Numbered from the stretch's first letter, positions 18,331-26,165 are shown. The stretch is DNA of 42,895 bases from Candidatus Amulumruptor caecigallinarius (GCA_023665575.1 JAMPDQ010000014.1:1-42895), one strand, 5' to 3'. The notes: generated by a model not told the origin, from the sequence alone. Made by a program: numbers and translations.

Positions 18331-19959
18331 TTATTTCACAATGAATTTTTTGCCGTTGGCCACGTAGATGCCCTTTGCAAGAGTGTTGATCATGGCAGCG
18401 TTGGCATTGCGGAGCACAAGAACACCGGCAACATTGTATACATCAAAGTTTTCACCTGCCGTTTCCATGGTGATGCCTTCCACGCCGGCAGGGAGCGCGT
18501 TGAAATCTCCCTTGATTTCACCCTCGTGGCTGAGGCCATCGGCGCATGTCATATTCTTGAGTGTCACTTCAAGCGGAGTCTTTGCATCAATGTTCATCTC
18601 GGGCACTGTCACAAAGAAACTCATGTCGTTCTCACTATATTCATCGTTCACTACGCGAATCTCTGAATAGGGCACCTCGATGCTCTTCTTTTCTCCCTTC
18701 TCCTCATATGTGAAGAGCACTCCGTCAAATTTGATGAAACGTCCGTTCATCACCCAGATTTCCAATTCCTGACCCGATTTGAGGTCTGAGCCGCGTGCGG
18801 GCGTGAAGTCGGCGGAAAGTGTGTATTGCAGCACATTAATTTTGAATGATGCGCCGAAGCTGTAGGGGTTTGATTCAGAGCCGGTGTATACATGCTGGCC
18901 GTCTGCACTGTAAATGTTGGCGAAAGCCACAAACATATATTCAGGCTGAGTCTCTGTGGTGGAGCCGGGAATCATGTCGGCCGGACGGCGGAGCTTGCCG
19001 CTGAAATCGAAGATGGCGTTTTTCCCCTGAATAGTGCCGGGAATTGTCTCTGTGTATACGTTGAGTTCGGCATTGTCGGGATTGCCATAAGTGATGTTGG
19101 CCGAAGGAATCTTGGCGGCATCGAGCTCTTCGCTGAATTCAAGAGTCATGATGGCGTCGGGGTCACCGGGCTGATAATATGATGAAAGCACATTGACGCC
19201 GTTGATGTTCACATTCTTGGTGCCGATGAGCTGGGCCGGCTTGGCATCCATAGTGAATTCCACCTCGAGCATGCCGTTTTCGCCATATTTGTTTTCATCG
19301 TTTTTAGACTCTCTGATGTTCATCACGCGGAGAGTGAGCTTGTCGCCACCTTTAAGTGTGCCGCTGTTGTATAAATCCATTACGGCACTTGCAATGTTGC
19401 AGGTCACATAAGTGTTGCTGAGAGTCGTGACAATCTGTTTGCGTTGTTCGCCGGCAATCAGAAATGCGTTTCCCACAACCACCGGATAGTTGAATTGCAG
19501 GTCAACAAAGTAGTTGTTGCTGACTGAGAGGTTTCCGGCCTCGGGGCTGGGAGATACGCTCACGAGCTTCAGTGCGGAGCTGCCCTCTTCAATAATGAGT
19601 GTGCCGCTCTGCATTGTGAAGCCGTCATAAAGATAATAGGTGTGGCCTCCGTCAAGATTGTAAGTCAGGATCTTGCCACCGCTGCCATCCCAGGCAAAAT
19701 CTCCATTCACTTCGCTGCCTTCGCTGTGGTCGGCAGCGCTGTAAAGGGGAAGCTGGTTGCCGGAATAATGGAAACGCACCGTGCCGGTTGAGGAGGGAGT
19801 GTATTGTCCCGTCACTGTGGCATAAGGGGGGATTGTGTAGGTTACACCCGGCTCGAGGACGCCGAGGTCGGTCGTAGCTGCCTGCGCGGAGAATGCCGCT
19901 CCGGCGGTAAGGGCAATTGCTGCGATTGCGGTTTTTGCCGAAAGTAGAAATTGTTTCAT
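18331..19959 (-). CDS. exported Ig-like surface protein with type IX-like C-terminus
   Basis: The protein has 542 residues with signal peptide MKQFLLSAKTAIAAIALTAG ending in a typical AQA site. The ATG at 19959 was chosen because the 58 residues that could precede it are not protein-like. The first part (TDLGVLEPGVTYTIPPYATV, then a beta region with YYLYDGFTMQSGTLII) is not a family I recognise. Later modules contain VSVSPSPEAGNLSVSNNYFV and a MTLEFSEELDAAKIPSANI strand pattern, typical of SbsA-like Ig domains. The C-terminus (FDVYNVAGVLVLRNANAA, KGIYVANGKKFIVK) is almost interchangeable with that of the 701-residue neighbour. It is first in the row of four. Function beyond surface display is unknown. 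Confidence 0.83.
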   Translation of the reverse strand: MKQFLLSAKTAIAAIALTAGAAFSAQAATTDLGVLEPGVTYTIPPYATVTGQYTPSSTGTVRFHYSGNQLPLYSAADHSEGSEVNGDFAWDGSGGKILTYNLDGGHTYYLYDGFTMQSGTLIIEEGSSALKLVSVSPSPEAGNLSVSNNYFVDLQFNYPVVVGNAFLIAGEQRKQIVTTLSNTYVTCNIASAVMDLYNSGTLKGGDKLTLRVMNIRESKNDENKYGENGMLEVEFTMDAKPAQLIGTKNVNINGVNVLSSYYQPGDPDAIMTLEFSEELDAAKIPSANITYGNPDNAELNVYTETIPGTIQGKNAIFDFSGKLRRPADMIPGSTTETQPEYMFVAFANIYSADGQHVYTGSESNPYSFGASFKINVLQYTLSADFTPARGSDLKSGQELEIWVMNGRFIKFDGVLFTYEEKGEKKSIEVPYSEIRVVNDEYSENDMSFFVTVPEMNIDAKTPLEVTLKNMTCADGLSHEGEIKGDFNALPAGVEGITMETAGENFDVYNVAGVLVLRNANAAMINTLAKGIYVANGKKFIVK

Positions 19960-20365
19960 ACTGCTCTTTTTATAGTTATTATTAAGTTGTAAATTCGAAA
20001 TCTTTAGAGTTTGCATCCGGTAAAAACGAGCCGAACCGACCAAAGCGATGCTGTCTGTAACCTCAGCTCGGACACTTTCAATCCATACGTTGTTGCAAAG
20101 TCTGATATCTGTTGTTGCGCAAAGTTGAATCAATATGACTCACACGGGATATCGGATGCACTGAAATGTAAGAAAATTCGGCAAATCACCGGTTTTGACA
20201 AAATATTGTTATTGAATAACGAATATTTTTTTATTTTAGTGCATTTTATTTCTGCGTTTTCTTTCGGTATAGATTTAAAGAGCCGGAACAAGTCCTCATT
20301 TACGCATCAAATATACGTATAAAAAATATATGCACCTATTATCAAAGGTTAATAATTGTTAATTA
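19960..20365. other. long gene-free spacer upstream of the surface-protein row
   Basis: Roughly 400 bases, increasingly AT-rich to the right, hold no convincing gene. On the minus strand CAACTTTG and AGACTTTG (near 20120 and 20096) are one or two bases off the TAnnTTTG box and may drive the 542-residue gene, giving a leader of over 130 bases. Confidence 0.5.
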
Positions 20366-20395
20366 TCATTTCAAATTCTCGCGAATTTGGAATGA
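20366..20395. other. 13-bp hairpin with a GCGA tetraloop on the minus strand
   Basis: TCATTTCAAATTC, TCGC and GAATTTGGAATGA pair with one wobble. Read on the minus strand the loop is GCGA, a GNRA tetraloop. It lies about 200 bases past the VKOR stop, with no T run, so its role is open. Confidence 0.6.
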
Positions 20396-20398
20396 AAT

Positions 20399-20464
20399 GG
20401 TTTATGGTTTATAGTTTATAGATCCCAATCCTCAATTCCCAATTCCCAATTCCCAATTCCCAAT
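20399..20464. repeat. two adjacent short tandem repeats
   Basis: GGTTTAT-type units (20399-20420) are followed by at least four 7-base CAATTCC units (20433-20464). On the minus strand the second tract reads GGGAATT repeated. An apparent minus-strand ORF across it is only the repeat translated. Confidence 0.8.
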
Positions 20465-20499
20465 ATGAACCGGGAGCGCGTGAAAATTGTTTTTCGGTT

Positions 20500-20667
20500 A
20501 TGAAGCCGAAAATTATTTCCCGTCCCGATTTTAAGAATGCGCGGAAGCTTTCCGCCTTGGAATTGAACAATGTGAAATTCACCGGCAGGCACACTCTCCT
20601 AACCCCCGATGTTCTCCGAAGGCCGGAGCGTGCTGATGTAGGTGTCGACCCGGTTGAGCGCCAGTAA
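20500..20667 (+). CDS. possible small protein of 55 residues, convergent with and overlapping the VKOR gene
   Basis: An ATG at 20500 opens a frame of 55 codons to TAA at 20665-20667. Its first 34 residues (starting MKPKIISRPDFKNARKLSAL) lie in otherwise gene-free DNA and look protein-like, with basic and amphipathic composition and ordinary codons. The last 22 codons overlap the VKOR gene on the other strand. The start codon sits exactly in the loop of a hairpin (TTTTCGG 20491-20497, CCGAAAA 20506-20512). No -7 box was found upstream. I do not recognise a family; a leader-type peptide is possible because C39-like/VKOR genes can accompany modified peptides, but no GG cleavage site is seen. It may also be a gene remnant. 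Confidence 0.35.
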   Translation: MKPKIISRPDFKNARKLSALELNNVKFTGRHTLLTPDVLRRPERADVGVDPVERQ

Positions 20668-21612
20668 CACCATTACATATGTAGCGCCCAATGCAAAGAA
20701 GGGGAATCTGAGCGGAAACACACCCTCAAATGCGCCTCCGAAAAGATAGCTGAAGAAAAGCAACCACAATGTGGTCTGCACCGACACGCACAATGTGCAC
20801 CATGCTTTCGCCCGAAATTTCTGATACCATATGCTCCAGACAGTGTAGGGGAGACACAGCACGTTTATCGCGGCCAGATAACTGATGTGTTGCGGAAATA
20901 TCAGCAGTGTGAGCAGGCTGACGGAAAAATAGGTGAAGCCAACTTCGCTCCAGCTGAAGAGTCCGAAAAATTTCGACACTTTCTTGTCGAGAATACTGTC
21001 GCATCCACCCTCCTGCAACACTCCACACATGCGGTCGGCTGCCTTGCTCTTTATCTTGAGCGTTTTCTGAACAAGCAGCCATGAGAAGAAAAGCCCCGCA
21101 CAGTCAAGGCAGGTGATAAATATCGTGGAGAGATTCCTCCATATACCATTTGAAATGAAGAGATATAAAAAAAGCAACGCACATGAAAGCAGCAGCAGCC
21201 ATCCTTTGGCGTTGCTGAAAAATTCCAGACGCGAATGCAATGTGTATTCGGGTTCGCGGGAGTTTGCACCGGGGAATGCCAAAAACACATTCCCGTCGAA
21301 CGATCGCAGAAACTCTTCCCGAGCCATCACCTCCTCCGTTCCTTGCGAAATGTAAGTCACTTTGCCGGGAGTGACACTTTTCACAATAGTGAATCCGAGC
21401 GGTGTGTGGGCGATGAATGGAGTGTCAATGCAGTCGATTTCCTCCTTGTTTTCAAGCAGCCACCCTTCGCTTGCAATTCCATAGGTCTCCAGCACCTTCT
21501 GCACGCCGAAAAGACTTTTAAACGCCATGGCATCGAATTGCCGATTGGTGTAGTCAACGGTATGTGGCACGCCAAGCAACGCTAAAAAATCAGATAATAT
21601 GAAATTTCTCAT
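20599..21612 (-). CDS. membrane VKOR-type disulfide oxidase with a degenerate C39 peptidase-like N-terminus
   Basis: The first 110 or so of 337 residues resemble the C39-like domain of Bacteroidetes VKOR proteins (FKSLFGVQKVLETYGI, DTPFIAH, FDGNVFLAFP), but the catalytic Cys expected near the N-terminus is absent. About five membrane segments follow. VKOR landmarks are the loop cysteines C-x7-C in MCGVLQEGGC, a Ser in FSWSEVG, and the active CxxC in WCTLC. VKOR proteins use quinone to oxidise thiol partners and so drive disulfide formation. The thioredoxin with a CPHC site encoded just upstream is the obvious partner. The start could also be 21633 or 21645; I chose 21612 because the earlier codons fall in or beside the GAGTGGAT repeat. 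Function is well supported, the partner inferred. Confidence 0.82.
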   Translation of the reverse strand: MRNFILSDFLALLGVPHTVDYTNRQFDAMAFKSLFGVQKVLETYGIASEGWLLENKEEIDCIDTPFIAHTPLGFTIVKSVTPGKVTYISQGTEEVMAREEFLRSFDGNVFLAFPGANSREPEYTLHSRLEFFSNAKGWLLLLSCALLFLYLFISNGIWRNLSTIFITCLDCAGLFFSWLLVQKTLKIKSKAADRMCGVLQEGGCDSILDKKVSKFFGLFSWSEVGFTYFSVSLLTLLIFPQHISYLAAINVLCLPYTVWSIWYQKFRAKAWCTLCVSVQTTLWLLFFSYLFGGAFEGVFPLRFPFFALGATYVMVLLALNRVDTYISTLRPSENIGG

Positions 21613-21631
21613 CTTTTTAGAAGTTGAAATC

Positions 21632-21663
21632 ATCCACTCATCCACTCATCCACTCATCCACTC
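21632..21663. repeat. four exact tandem copies of ATCCACTC
   Basis: The 32-base tract fills the gap between the thioredoxin stop and the VKOR start. Each unit supplies a minus-strand ATG in a changing frame, so the true VKOR start is ambiguous. A related GGATGAGT tract is at 23571-23590. Confidence 0.9.
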
Positions 21664-21957
21664 TTATAGATGTGCCTGTATCTGCGAGAGGAGCTCTTCA
21701 CCGGTCATTTCGCCGCTCTGACGCCACACCTGTTTCCCGTTCTTATATACGATAAAGGTCGGAATCGACTGCACGTCAGCCTCGTTGGCCGCCTCTTTGT
21801 TTTCATCAATATCGAGCTGGACAAGGTTCACTCTCTCGCCAAGCAATTCTTTCACCTGAGCCACAATCGGCATCATTCTCTGGCAATGAGGGCACCATGA
21901 TGCGTAAAATTCTACTACAACCGCGTTTGATGATTCTATAAGTTCTGCGTAAGTCAT
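21664..21957 (-). CDS. thioredoxin with CPHC active site
   Basis: The 97-residue protein is a single thioredoxin fold: FYASWCPHCQRMMPIV carries the active site, followed by VQLDIDENKE and the cis-Pro region SIPTFIVYKNG. The active site is CPHC, as in DsbA, rather than CGPC of ordinary thioredoxins; His in this place usually makes the pair more oxidising. There is no signal peptide, so it should act in the cytoplasm. It is the first gene of a pair with the VKOR-type membrane oxidase 51 bases downstream, which suggests linked thiol-disulfide chemistry. The combination is unusual because VKOR active sites often face outward. Family call very secure; redox role inferred. Confidence 0.9.
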   Translation of the reverse strand: MTYAELIESSNAVVVEFYASWCPHCQRMMPIVAQVKELLGERVNLVQLDIDENKEAANEADVQSIPTFIVYKNGKQVWRQSGEMTGEELLSQIQAHL

Positions 21958-22089
21958 GATTAATAATTTTTTTAGTTAATACGTTAAACAGCTGTTAATT
22001 TTTTTTCAAGCCGGTTATCACAAAAACAATCCCATTTCAAGAAATGTTCAAATCGTCTGAAATAACAACTGCCCACATGCGTTATAAAT
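21958..22089. other. AT-rich upstream region of the thioredoxin gene
   Basis: About 130 bases hold no gene. No exact TAnnTTTG box was found on the minus strand, so the thioredoxin promoter remains unlocated. Confidence 0.5.
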
Positions 22090-22185
22090 TAGGAGTTAGG
22101 AGTTAGGAGGTAGGAGTTAGGAGTTAGGAGGTAGGAGTTAGGAGGTAGGAGTTAGGAGGTAGGAGTTAGAAGTTAGGAGTTAGGA
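22090..22185. repeat. G-rich TAGGAGT tandem tract
   Basis: About 13 units of 7 bases, TTAGGAG or GTAGGAG, run head to tail with few changes. The plus strand is G-rich and has many GG doublets spaced for weak quadruplex formation. No protein is encoded. Confidence 0.9.
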
Positions 22186-22197
22186 ATGGATTCATAT

Positions 22198-22344
22198 TCG
22201 CAATCCCCAATCCCCAATCCCCACTCCTCAATCCCCACTCCCCACTCCCCACTCCTCAATCCCCACTCCTCAATCCCCAATCCCCACTCCCCACTCCCCA
22301 CTCCCCAATCCCCAATCCCCAATCCTCAATCCCCAATCCCCAAT
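22198..22344. repeat. C-rich CAATCCC/CACTCCC tandem tract
   Basis: About 20 units of 7 bases alternate CAATCCC, CACTCCC and CACTCCT. The minus strand is G-rich with runs of GGGG every seven bases, a strong quadruplex candidate. It ends 10 bases before the sdaA start, so it would form most of that gene's leader. Confidence 0.9.
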
Positions 22345-22354
22345 CTACCCGATT

Positions 22355-23563
22355 ATGAAATCAATACGTGAATTATATCGTATCGGCACCGGACCCTCTT
22401 CTTCTCACACCATGGGGCCGCGCAAGGCTGCCGAAATGTTTCTTAAACGCCACCGTTTTGCCAAAGGATTTGAAGTTACACTCTATGGATCTCTCGCGGC
22501 TACCGGCAAGGGACACATGACCGACGAGGCTATCGTGGATGTGCTTTCTCGCGCCAATGTGCCTGTGAACATAGTCTGGAAGCCTGATGTGTTTCTCCCT
22601 TATCATCCCAATGGCATGAAGTTTGCCACTCTTAATTCGGTGGGCTTCCCTGAAGATGAATGGACTGTATATAGCGTAGGTGGTGGCGCGCTCGAATATG
22701 ACGGTATGCATGAACAGGGGAGTGGTGAGATTTATGATATGAATTCCATGACTGAAATCATGCATTATTGCGAGCGCACCGGCCATTGCTATTGGGAATA
22801 TGTGGAGCATTGCGAGGGCTCGGGAATATATGATTACCTGCGTGAAGTGTGGAATGCCATGAAAAATGCCGTGGAGCGCGGTCTTGACAAAGAGGGCCGT
22901 CTTCCCGGCCCGCTCAATCTGCGGCGTAAGGCGGCCACCACCTATGTGAAGGCTCTGGGATATCGCGACAACCTGCGCAGCCGCGGACTCGTGTTTGCCT
23001 ACGCTTTGGCTGTCAGTGAAGAGAATGCCTCGGGCGGAGTGATTGTCACCGCTCCCACATGCGGCTCCAGCGGTGTGTTGCCGGGTGTGCTTTATCACCT
23101 CTGGAAGAGTCGGAACTTCAGCGAAATGCAGATTCTACATGCACTTGCCACCGCCGGACTTGTCGGCAATATAGTGAAGCACAATGCAAGCATCTCAGGT
23201 GCGGATGTCGGTTGCCAGGGTGAAGTGGGTGTGGCCTGCGCCATGGCGGCCGCGGCCGCAAGCCAACTCTTCGGCGGAAGCGCCGCCCAGATTGAATATG
23301 CCGCCGAAATGGGTCTGGAGCACCATCTGGGCATGACGTGTGACCCTGTGTGCGGACTTGTGCAGATTCCATGTATCGAGCGTAATGCTTACGCGGCCGC
23401 AAGGGCTCTTGACGCCAATATCTATTCCAACTTCTCCGACGGAACTCACCGCGTCAGCTTCGACAAACTCGTGAAGGTGATGAAAGAAACCGGCCACGAC
23501 CTCCCCTCTCTTTACAAGGAGACGGGTACGGGCGGACTCGCGAAGGATTACGAGCAGATGTAG
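22355..23563 (+). CDS. sdaA: L-serine ammonia-lyase, iron-sulfur type
   Basis: This 402-residue enzyme deaminates L-serine to pyruvate and ammonia with a [4Fe-4S] cluster. It is a single chain with the beta subdomain first (GTGPSSSHTMGP at residues 12-23) and the alpha catalytic part after about residue 170. The cluster cysteines lie in TAPTCGSSG, VGCQGEVGVACAM, GMTCDPVCG and IPCIERN. Length and order fit Bacteroidetes single-chain serine dehydratases. The ATG at 22355 follows directly on a long C-rich repeat, and no promoter box is visible between the repeat and the start. It converges on spmAB with a 30-base gap. Identification is secure. Confidence 0.95.
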   Translation: MKSIRELYRIGTGPSSSHTMGPRKAAEMFLKRHRFAKGFEVTLYGSLAATGKGHMTDEAIVDVLSRANVPVNIVWKPDVFLPYHPNGMKFATLNSVGFPEDEWTVYSVGGGALEYDGMHEQGSGEIYDMNSMTEIMHYCERTGHCYWEYVEHCEGSGIYDYLREVWNAMKNAVERGLDKEGRLPGPLNLRRKAATTYVKALGYRDNLRSRGLVFAYALAVSEENASGGVIVTAPTCGSSGVLPGVLYHLWKSRNFSEMQILHALATAGLVGNIVKHNASISGADVGCQGEVGVACAMAAAAASQLFGGSAAQIEYAAEMGLEHHLGMTCDPVCGLVQIPCIERNAYAAARALDANIYSNFSDGTHRVSFDKLVKVMKETGHDLPSLYKETGTGGLAKDYEQM

Positions 23564-23570
23564 ATTGACT

Positions 23571-23590
23571 GGATGAGTGGATGAGTGGAG
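23571..23590. repeat. GGATGAGT tandem repeat between convergent genes
   Basis: Two exact units and a partial third fill most of the 30-base gap between sdaA and spmAB. It is the same 8-base unit as the tract at 21632-21663 in opposite orientation. Confidence 0.8.
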
Positions 23591-23593
23591 GGT

Positions 23594-24823
23594 TCAGGTG
23601 AAGAAGAAGTAGGCCACTGCCACAGCGGCTATTGCGCCGGTGATGTCGGCAAGCAGAGCATAGCCGGCGGCGTAGCGCGTCTTGGAAACACCCACCGACC
23701 CGAAGTATACGGCAAGAATATAGAATGTGGTGTCGGTGGAGCCTCTCACTGCCGCCGCAAGTTTGCTGACAAATGCATCGGCGCCATTGGCCTTCATCAC
23801 GTCAAGCATAAGCGCGCAACTGCCGCTGCCGCTGAGCGGTTTCATCATCATTGTAGGCAATGCCCCTACCCACTGTGTGTCGAACCCCAGCCATTCCACT
23901 GCGCGCTCCACACACCCCGTGAAGGCGTCCAAAGCTCCGGATGCGCGAAACATCCCGATTGCTACCAGAATGGCTACCAGATAGGGGATAATCATCACTG
24001 CCGTCTTAAATCCCTCCTTGGCCCCTTCGATAAATACATCATATACTCGCAGCCGCTTGCGCACACCCGCTCCTATAAAGAGCAGAATCACTGAAAAGAG
24101 TATCACATTGGCGGCGAAGGTGCTGTATAGCTGCACCTTGTCAGCCGGGAGTGTGGAGAAAAACCATGTCACTCCCCCCACAAAAGCGGCAATGCCCAGC
24201 ATCCATGTCAGTATCACACGATCCATGCGGATATGCTGGCGTATGCAGAGTGCCGTCAAGCCCACAATTGTAGCAATGGCTGTCGCTATCAATATGGGAA
24301 TGAAAATGTCGGTGGGGTTGGCAGCTCCTCCCTGTGCCCGATACATCATGATGCTGATGGGAATCAGGCAGAGACCGGAGCTGTTGAGCACCAAAAACAT
24401 AATCATTGCATCGGTGGCAGTGTCTTTTTGCCGGTTGAGACTCTGCATCTCCTGCATTGCCTTTAGTCCCATCGGCGTGGCAGCGTTGTCGAGTCCCAGC
24501 ATATTGGCAGAGATATTCATGAAGATTGCCCCCATGGCAGGATGCCCTTTTGGTATGCCGGGGAAAAGACGCGAAAAAAACGGGCTTATCAGGCGGCCGA
24601 AAAATTCAATCACCCCCGCGCGTTCACCGATTTTCATGATGCCCAGCCAAAGCGTTAGCACGCCTGTGAGACCGAGAGAAATCTCAAAGGCGTAAGCTGC
24701 CTGGGAGAAGGATGAGTTCATAATCTCATTCCATACTCCCATGTCGCCGCAGAAAATGGTTTTGCCCAGAGCCATAAGAAAAGCTATGGCGAAGAAGGCA
24801 ATCCAAATCCAGTTTAATGCCAT
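23594..24823 (-). CDS. fused SpmA-SpmB nucleoside-recognition membrane protein
   Basis: The protein has 409 residues with eight to ten membrane segments. The first half (about 1-200) matches SpmA with GLDNAATPMGLKAMQ and NSSGLCLIP. The second half (about 215-409) matches SpmB with GFKTAVMIIPYLVAI and KPLSGSGSCALMLD. In spore formers these are two separate proteins needed for spore core dehydration, with gate-type nucleoside-recognition domains. Here they are one chain in a non-sporulating lineage, so the role must differ, perhaps as a transporter of a small solute. It lies 19 bases after trpS and is probably cotranscribed. The name describes the fold only. Confidence 0.87.
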   Translation of the reverse strand: MALNWIWIAFFAIAFLMALGKTIFCGDMGVWNEIMNSSFSQAAYAFEISLGLTGVLTLWLGIMKIGERAGVIEFFGRLISPFFSRLFPGIPKGHPAMGAIFMNISANMLGLDNAATPMGLKAMQEMQSLNRQKDTATDAMIMFLVLNSSGLCLIPISIMMYRAQGGAANPTDIFIPILIATAIATIVGLTALCIRQHIRMDRVILTWMLGIAAFVGGVTWFFSTLPADKVQLYSTFAANVILFSVILLFIGAGVRKRLRVYDVFIEGAKEGFKTAVMIIPYLVAILVAIGMFRASGALDAFTGCVERAVEWLGFDTQWVGALPTMMMKPLSGSGSCALMLDVMKANGADAFVSKLAAAVRGSTDTTFYILAVYFGSVGVSKTRYAAGYALLADITGAIAAVAVAYFFFT

Positions 24824-24842
24824 GTAAAGATGAGGGTTATTG

Positions 24843-25913
24843 TCAGAATTTGCGTATGCCCATGATTTCCCTCACTTCGCGCAGCGTTTTGGCCGCCACC
24901 TCGCGTGTGCGTTCCTCACCGTTACGCACCACGCGCGACAGATAGGCATCATCATTGCGAATGTCGAGAATCCGCTCGCGGATCGGAAGTGTCACTTTCA
25001 GAATATCCTCTGCAAGCTGTTTCTTCAGGTCGCCATATCTTATCGAGCAGTCGGCATAAGCATCCTTGAAATGCTGAAGTGTGTCGGGGGTCGACACGAG
25101 TTCCATGAGTGTGAAAAGATTTGCAATCGGTTCGCTCACCGGTTGGTTCGGCTCTTTGGGGCCTTCATCGGTGACGGCACGCATCACCTTCTTGCGGAGG
25201 GTTTTCTCGTCATCAATCAGATATATGCAATTGCCCTCGCTTTTGCCCATTTTCCCGGAGCCGTCGAGTCCCGGAACCTTTACAGCTTGGCCGCCGAAAT
25301 TGAAATTCACCGGCTCGCGGAAATATTCAGTCTTGTAGAATGAGTTGAAGCGGCGGGCGAAGCGGCGCGTAAGCTCCAAGTGCTGCTCCTGATCCTTCCC
25401 CACCGGCACATAGTCGGCATGGTGGATGAGGATATCCACAGCCATCAGCGTAGGGTAGGTGAGCAGGCCGGCATTGACGCGCTGGTTTGTCTGGTTGCCA
25501 ATGATTTCTTTTTCTATTTCATCACCATCGGAATGGATGCCGAGGGCCTTGCGGGCCTTATCCTTGAAGGAGGCGGTGCGCATCAGCTCGCCTATGCCCA
25601 CATGCATATTCATCAGCAGATACATTTCAGAGATTTCAGGAATGTCGCTCTGCACATAAATGATGTTTTTCTCCGGGTCGAGGCCTGCCGCGAGATATTC
25701 GGCGAGGATATCCTTCACATTCTCATGAAGCATTTTCGGGTCGGGGTGCGTGGTAAGCGCATGGAGGTCGGCCACAAAATAGCGGCAATCATAATCATCC
25801 TGCATGCGCACAAATTTGCTGAGTGCGCCGTAATAATTTCCGAGGTGCAGGTTGCCTGTTGCGCGGATGCCGCTCAACACTGTCTTCCTGCCGGTTTCCT
25901 TCATCTCTGACAT
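24843..25913 (-). CDS. trpS: tryptophanyl-tRNA synthetase
   Basis: TrpS charges tRNA-Trp using ATP. The 356-residue class I enzyme has the HIGH-type motif in GIRATGNLHLGNYYGAL (residues 15-31) and the KMSKS-type motif as GKMGKSEGN; this KMGKS variant is seen in other bacterial TrpS. DLHALTTHPD and VGKDQEQHLELTRR are further TrpS landmarks. It is full length. The ATG at 25913 is used, and an internal ATG three codons later is also possible. It is followed at 19 bases by the SpmAB fusion gene. No tryptophan-rich leader peptide or T-box-like structure was seen upstream. Confidence 0.96.
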   Translation of the reverse strand: MSEMKETGRKTVLSGIRATGNLHLGNYYGALSKFVRMQDDYDCRYFVADLHALTTHPDPKMLHENVKDILAEYLAAGLDPEKNIIYVQSDIPEISEMYLLMNMHVGIGELMRTASFKDKARKALGIHSDGDEIEKEIIGNQTNQRVNAGLLTYPTLMAVDILIHHADYVPVGKDQEQHLELTRRFARRFNSFYKTEYFREPVNFNFGGQAVKVPGLDGSGKMGKSEGNCIYLIDDEKTLRKKVMRAVTDEGPKEPNQPVSEPIANLFTLMELVSTPDTLQHFKDAYADCSIRYGDLKKQLAEDILKVTLPIRERILDIRNDDAYLSRVVRNGEERTREVAAKTLREVREIMGIRKF

Positions 25914-26165
25914 AGTTTATCCGTTGATTTGAATCTTGAATCTTGTAATCTTTTATTTTCTGAGCTATGGAGAGGGAATCTCCGATATCTCTTGAGAAAG
26001 TGTGTGTGATGAGGTGTGAGAGGAGATGCTTTTGAAAAATCAAAATTATAAAAAATATCCGGCATTCGCAATAATTGCAAATTATTGGCTGTTTATGCAA
26101 GAAAATTGCAGAAACAGCCAAGCGCCTTTTTCTGCTTATATTCTGCATTGACAAGTCAAATGTCG
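25914..26165. other. AT-rich spacer upstream of trpS
   Basis: No gene is convincing here; a 140-codon minus-strand frame crosses into trpS but has no family-like content. TAATTTGC near 26089 on the minus strand lacks one T of the -7 consensus. A trpS promoter is expected but not fixed. Confidence 0.5.

Noticed and set aside
20409-20594. 61-codon minus-strand ORF with WELGIGNWEL
   Set aside because: Its repeated part is the CAATTCC tandem tract read in frame, and it has no promoter or family resemblance.
22090-22344. Possible CRISPR array
   Set aside because: Units are 7 bases, contiguous and degenerate, with no unique spacers and no cas genes in the window.
22186-22371. 61-codon plus-strand ORF rich in Pro, Ser, His and Ile
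   Set aside because: It is the CAATCCC/CACTCCC repeat translated; it runs into the sdaA start in another frame and has no protein-like variation.
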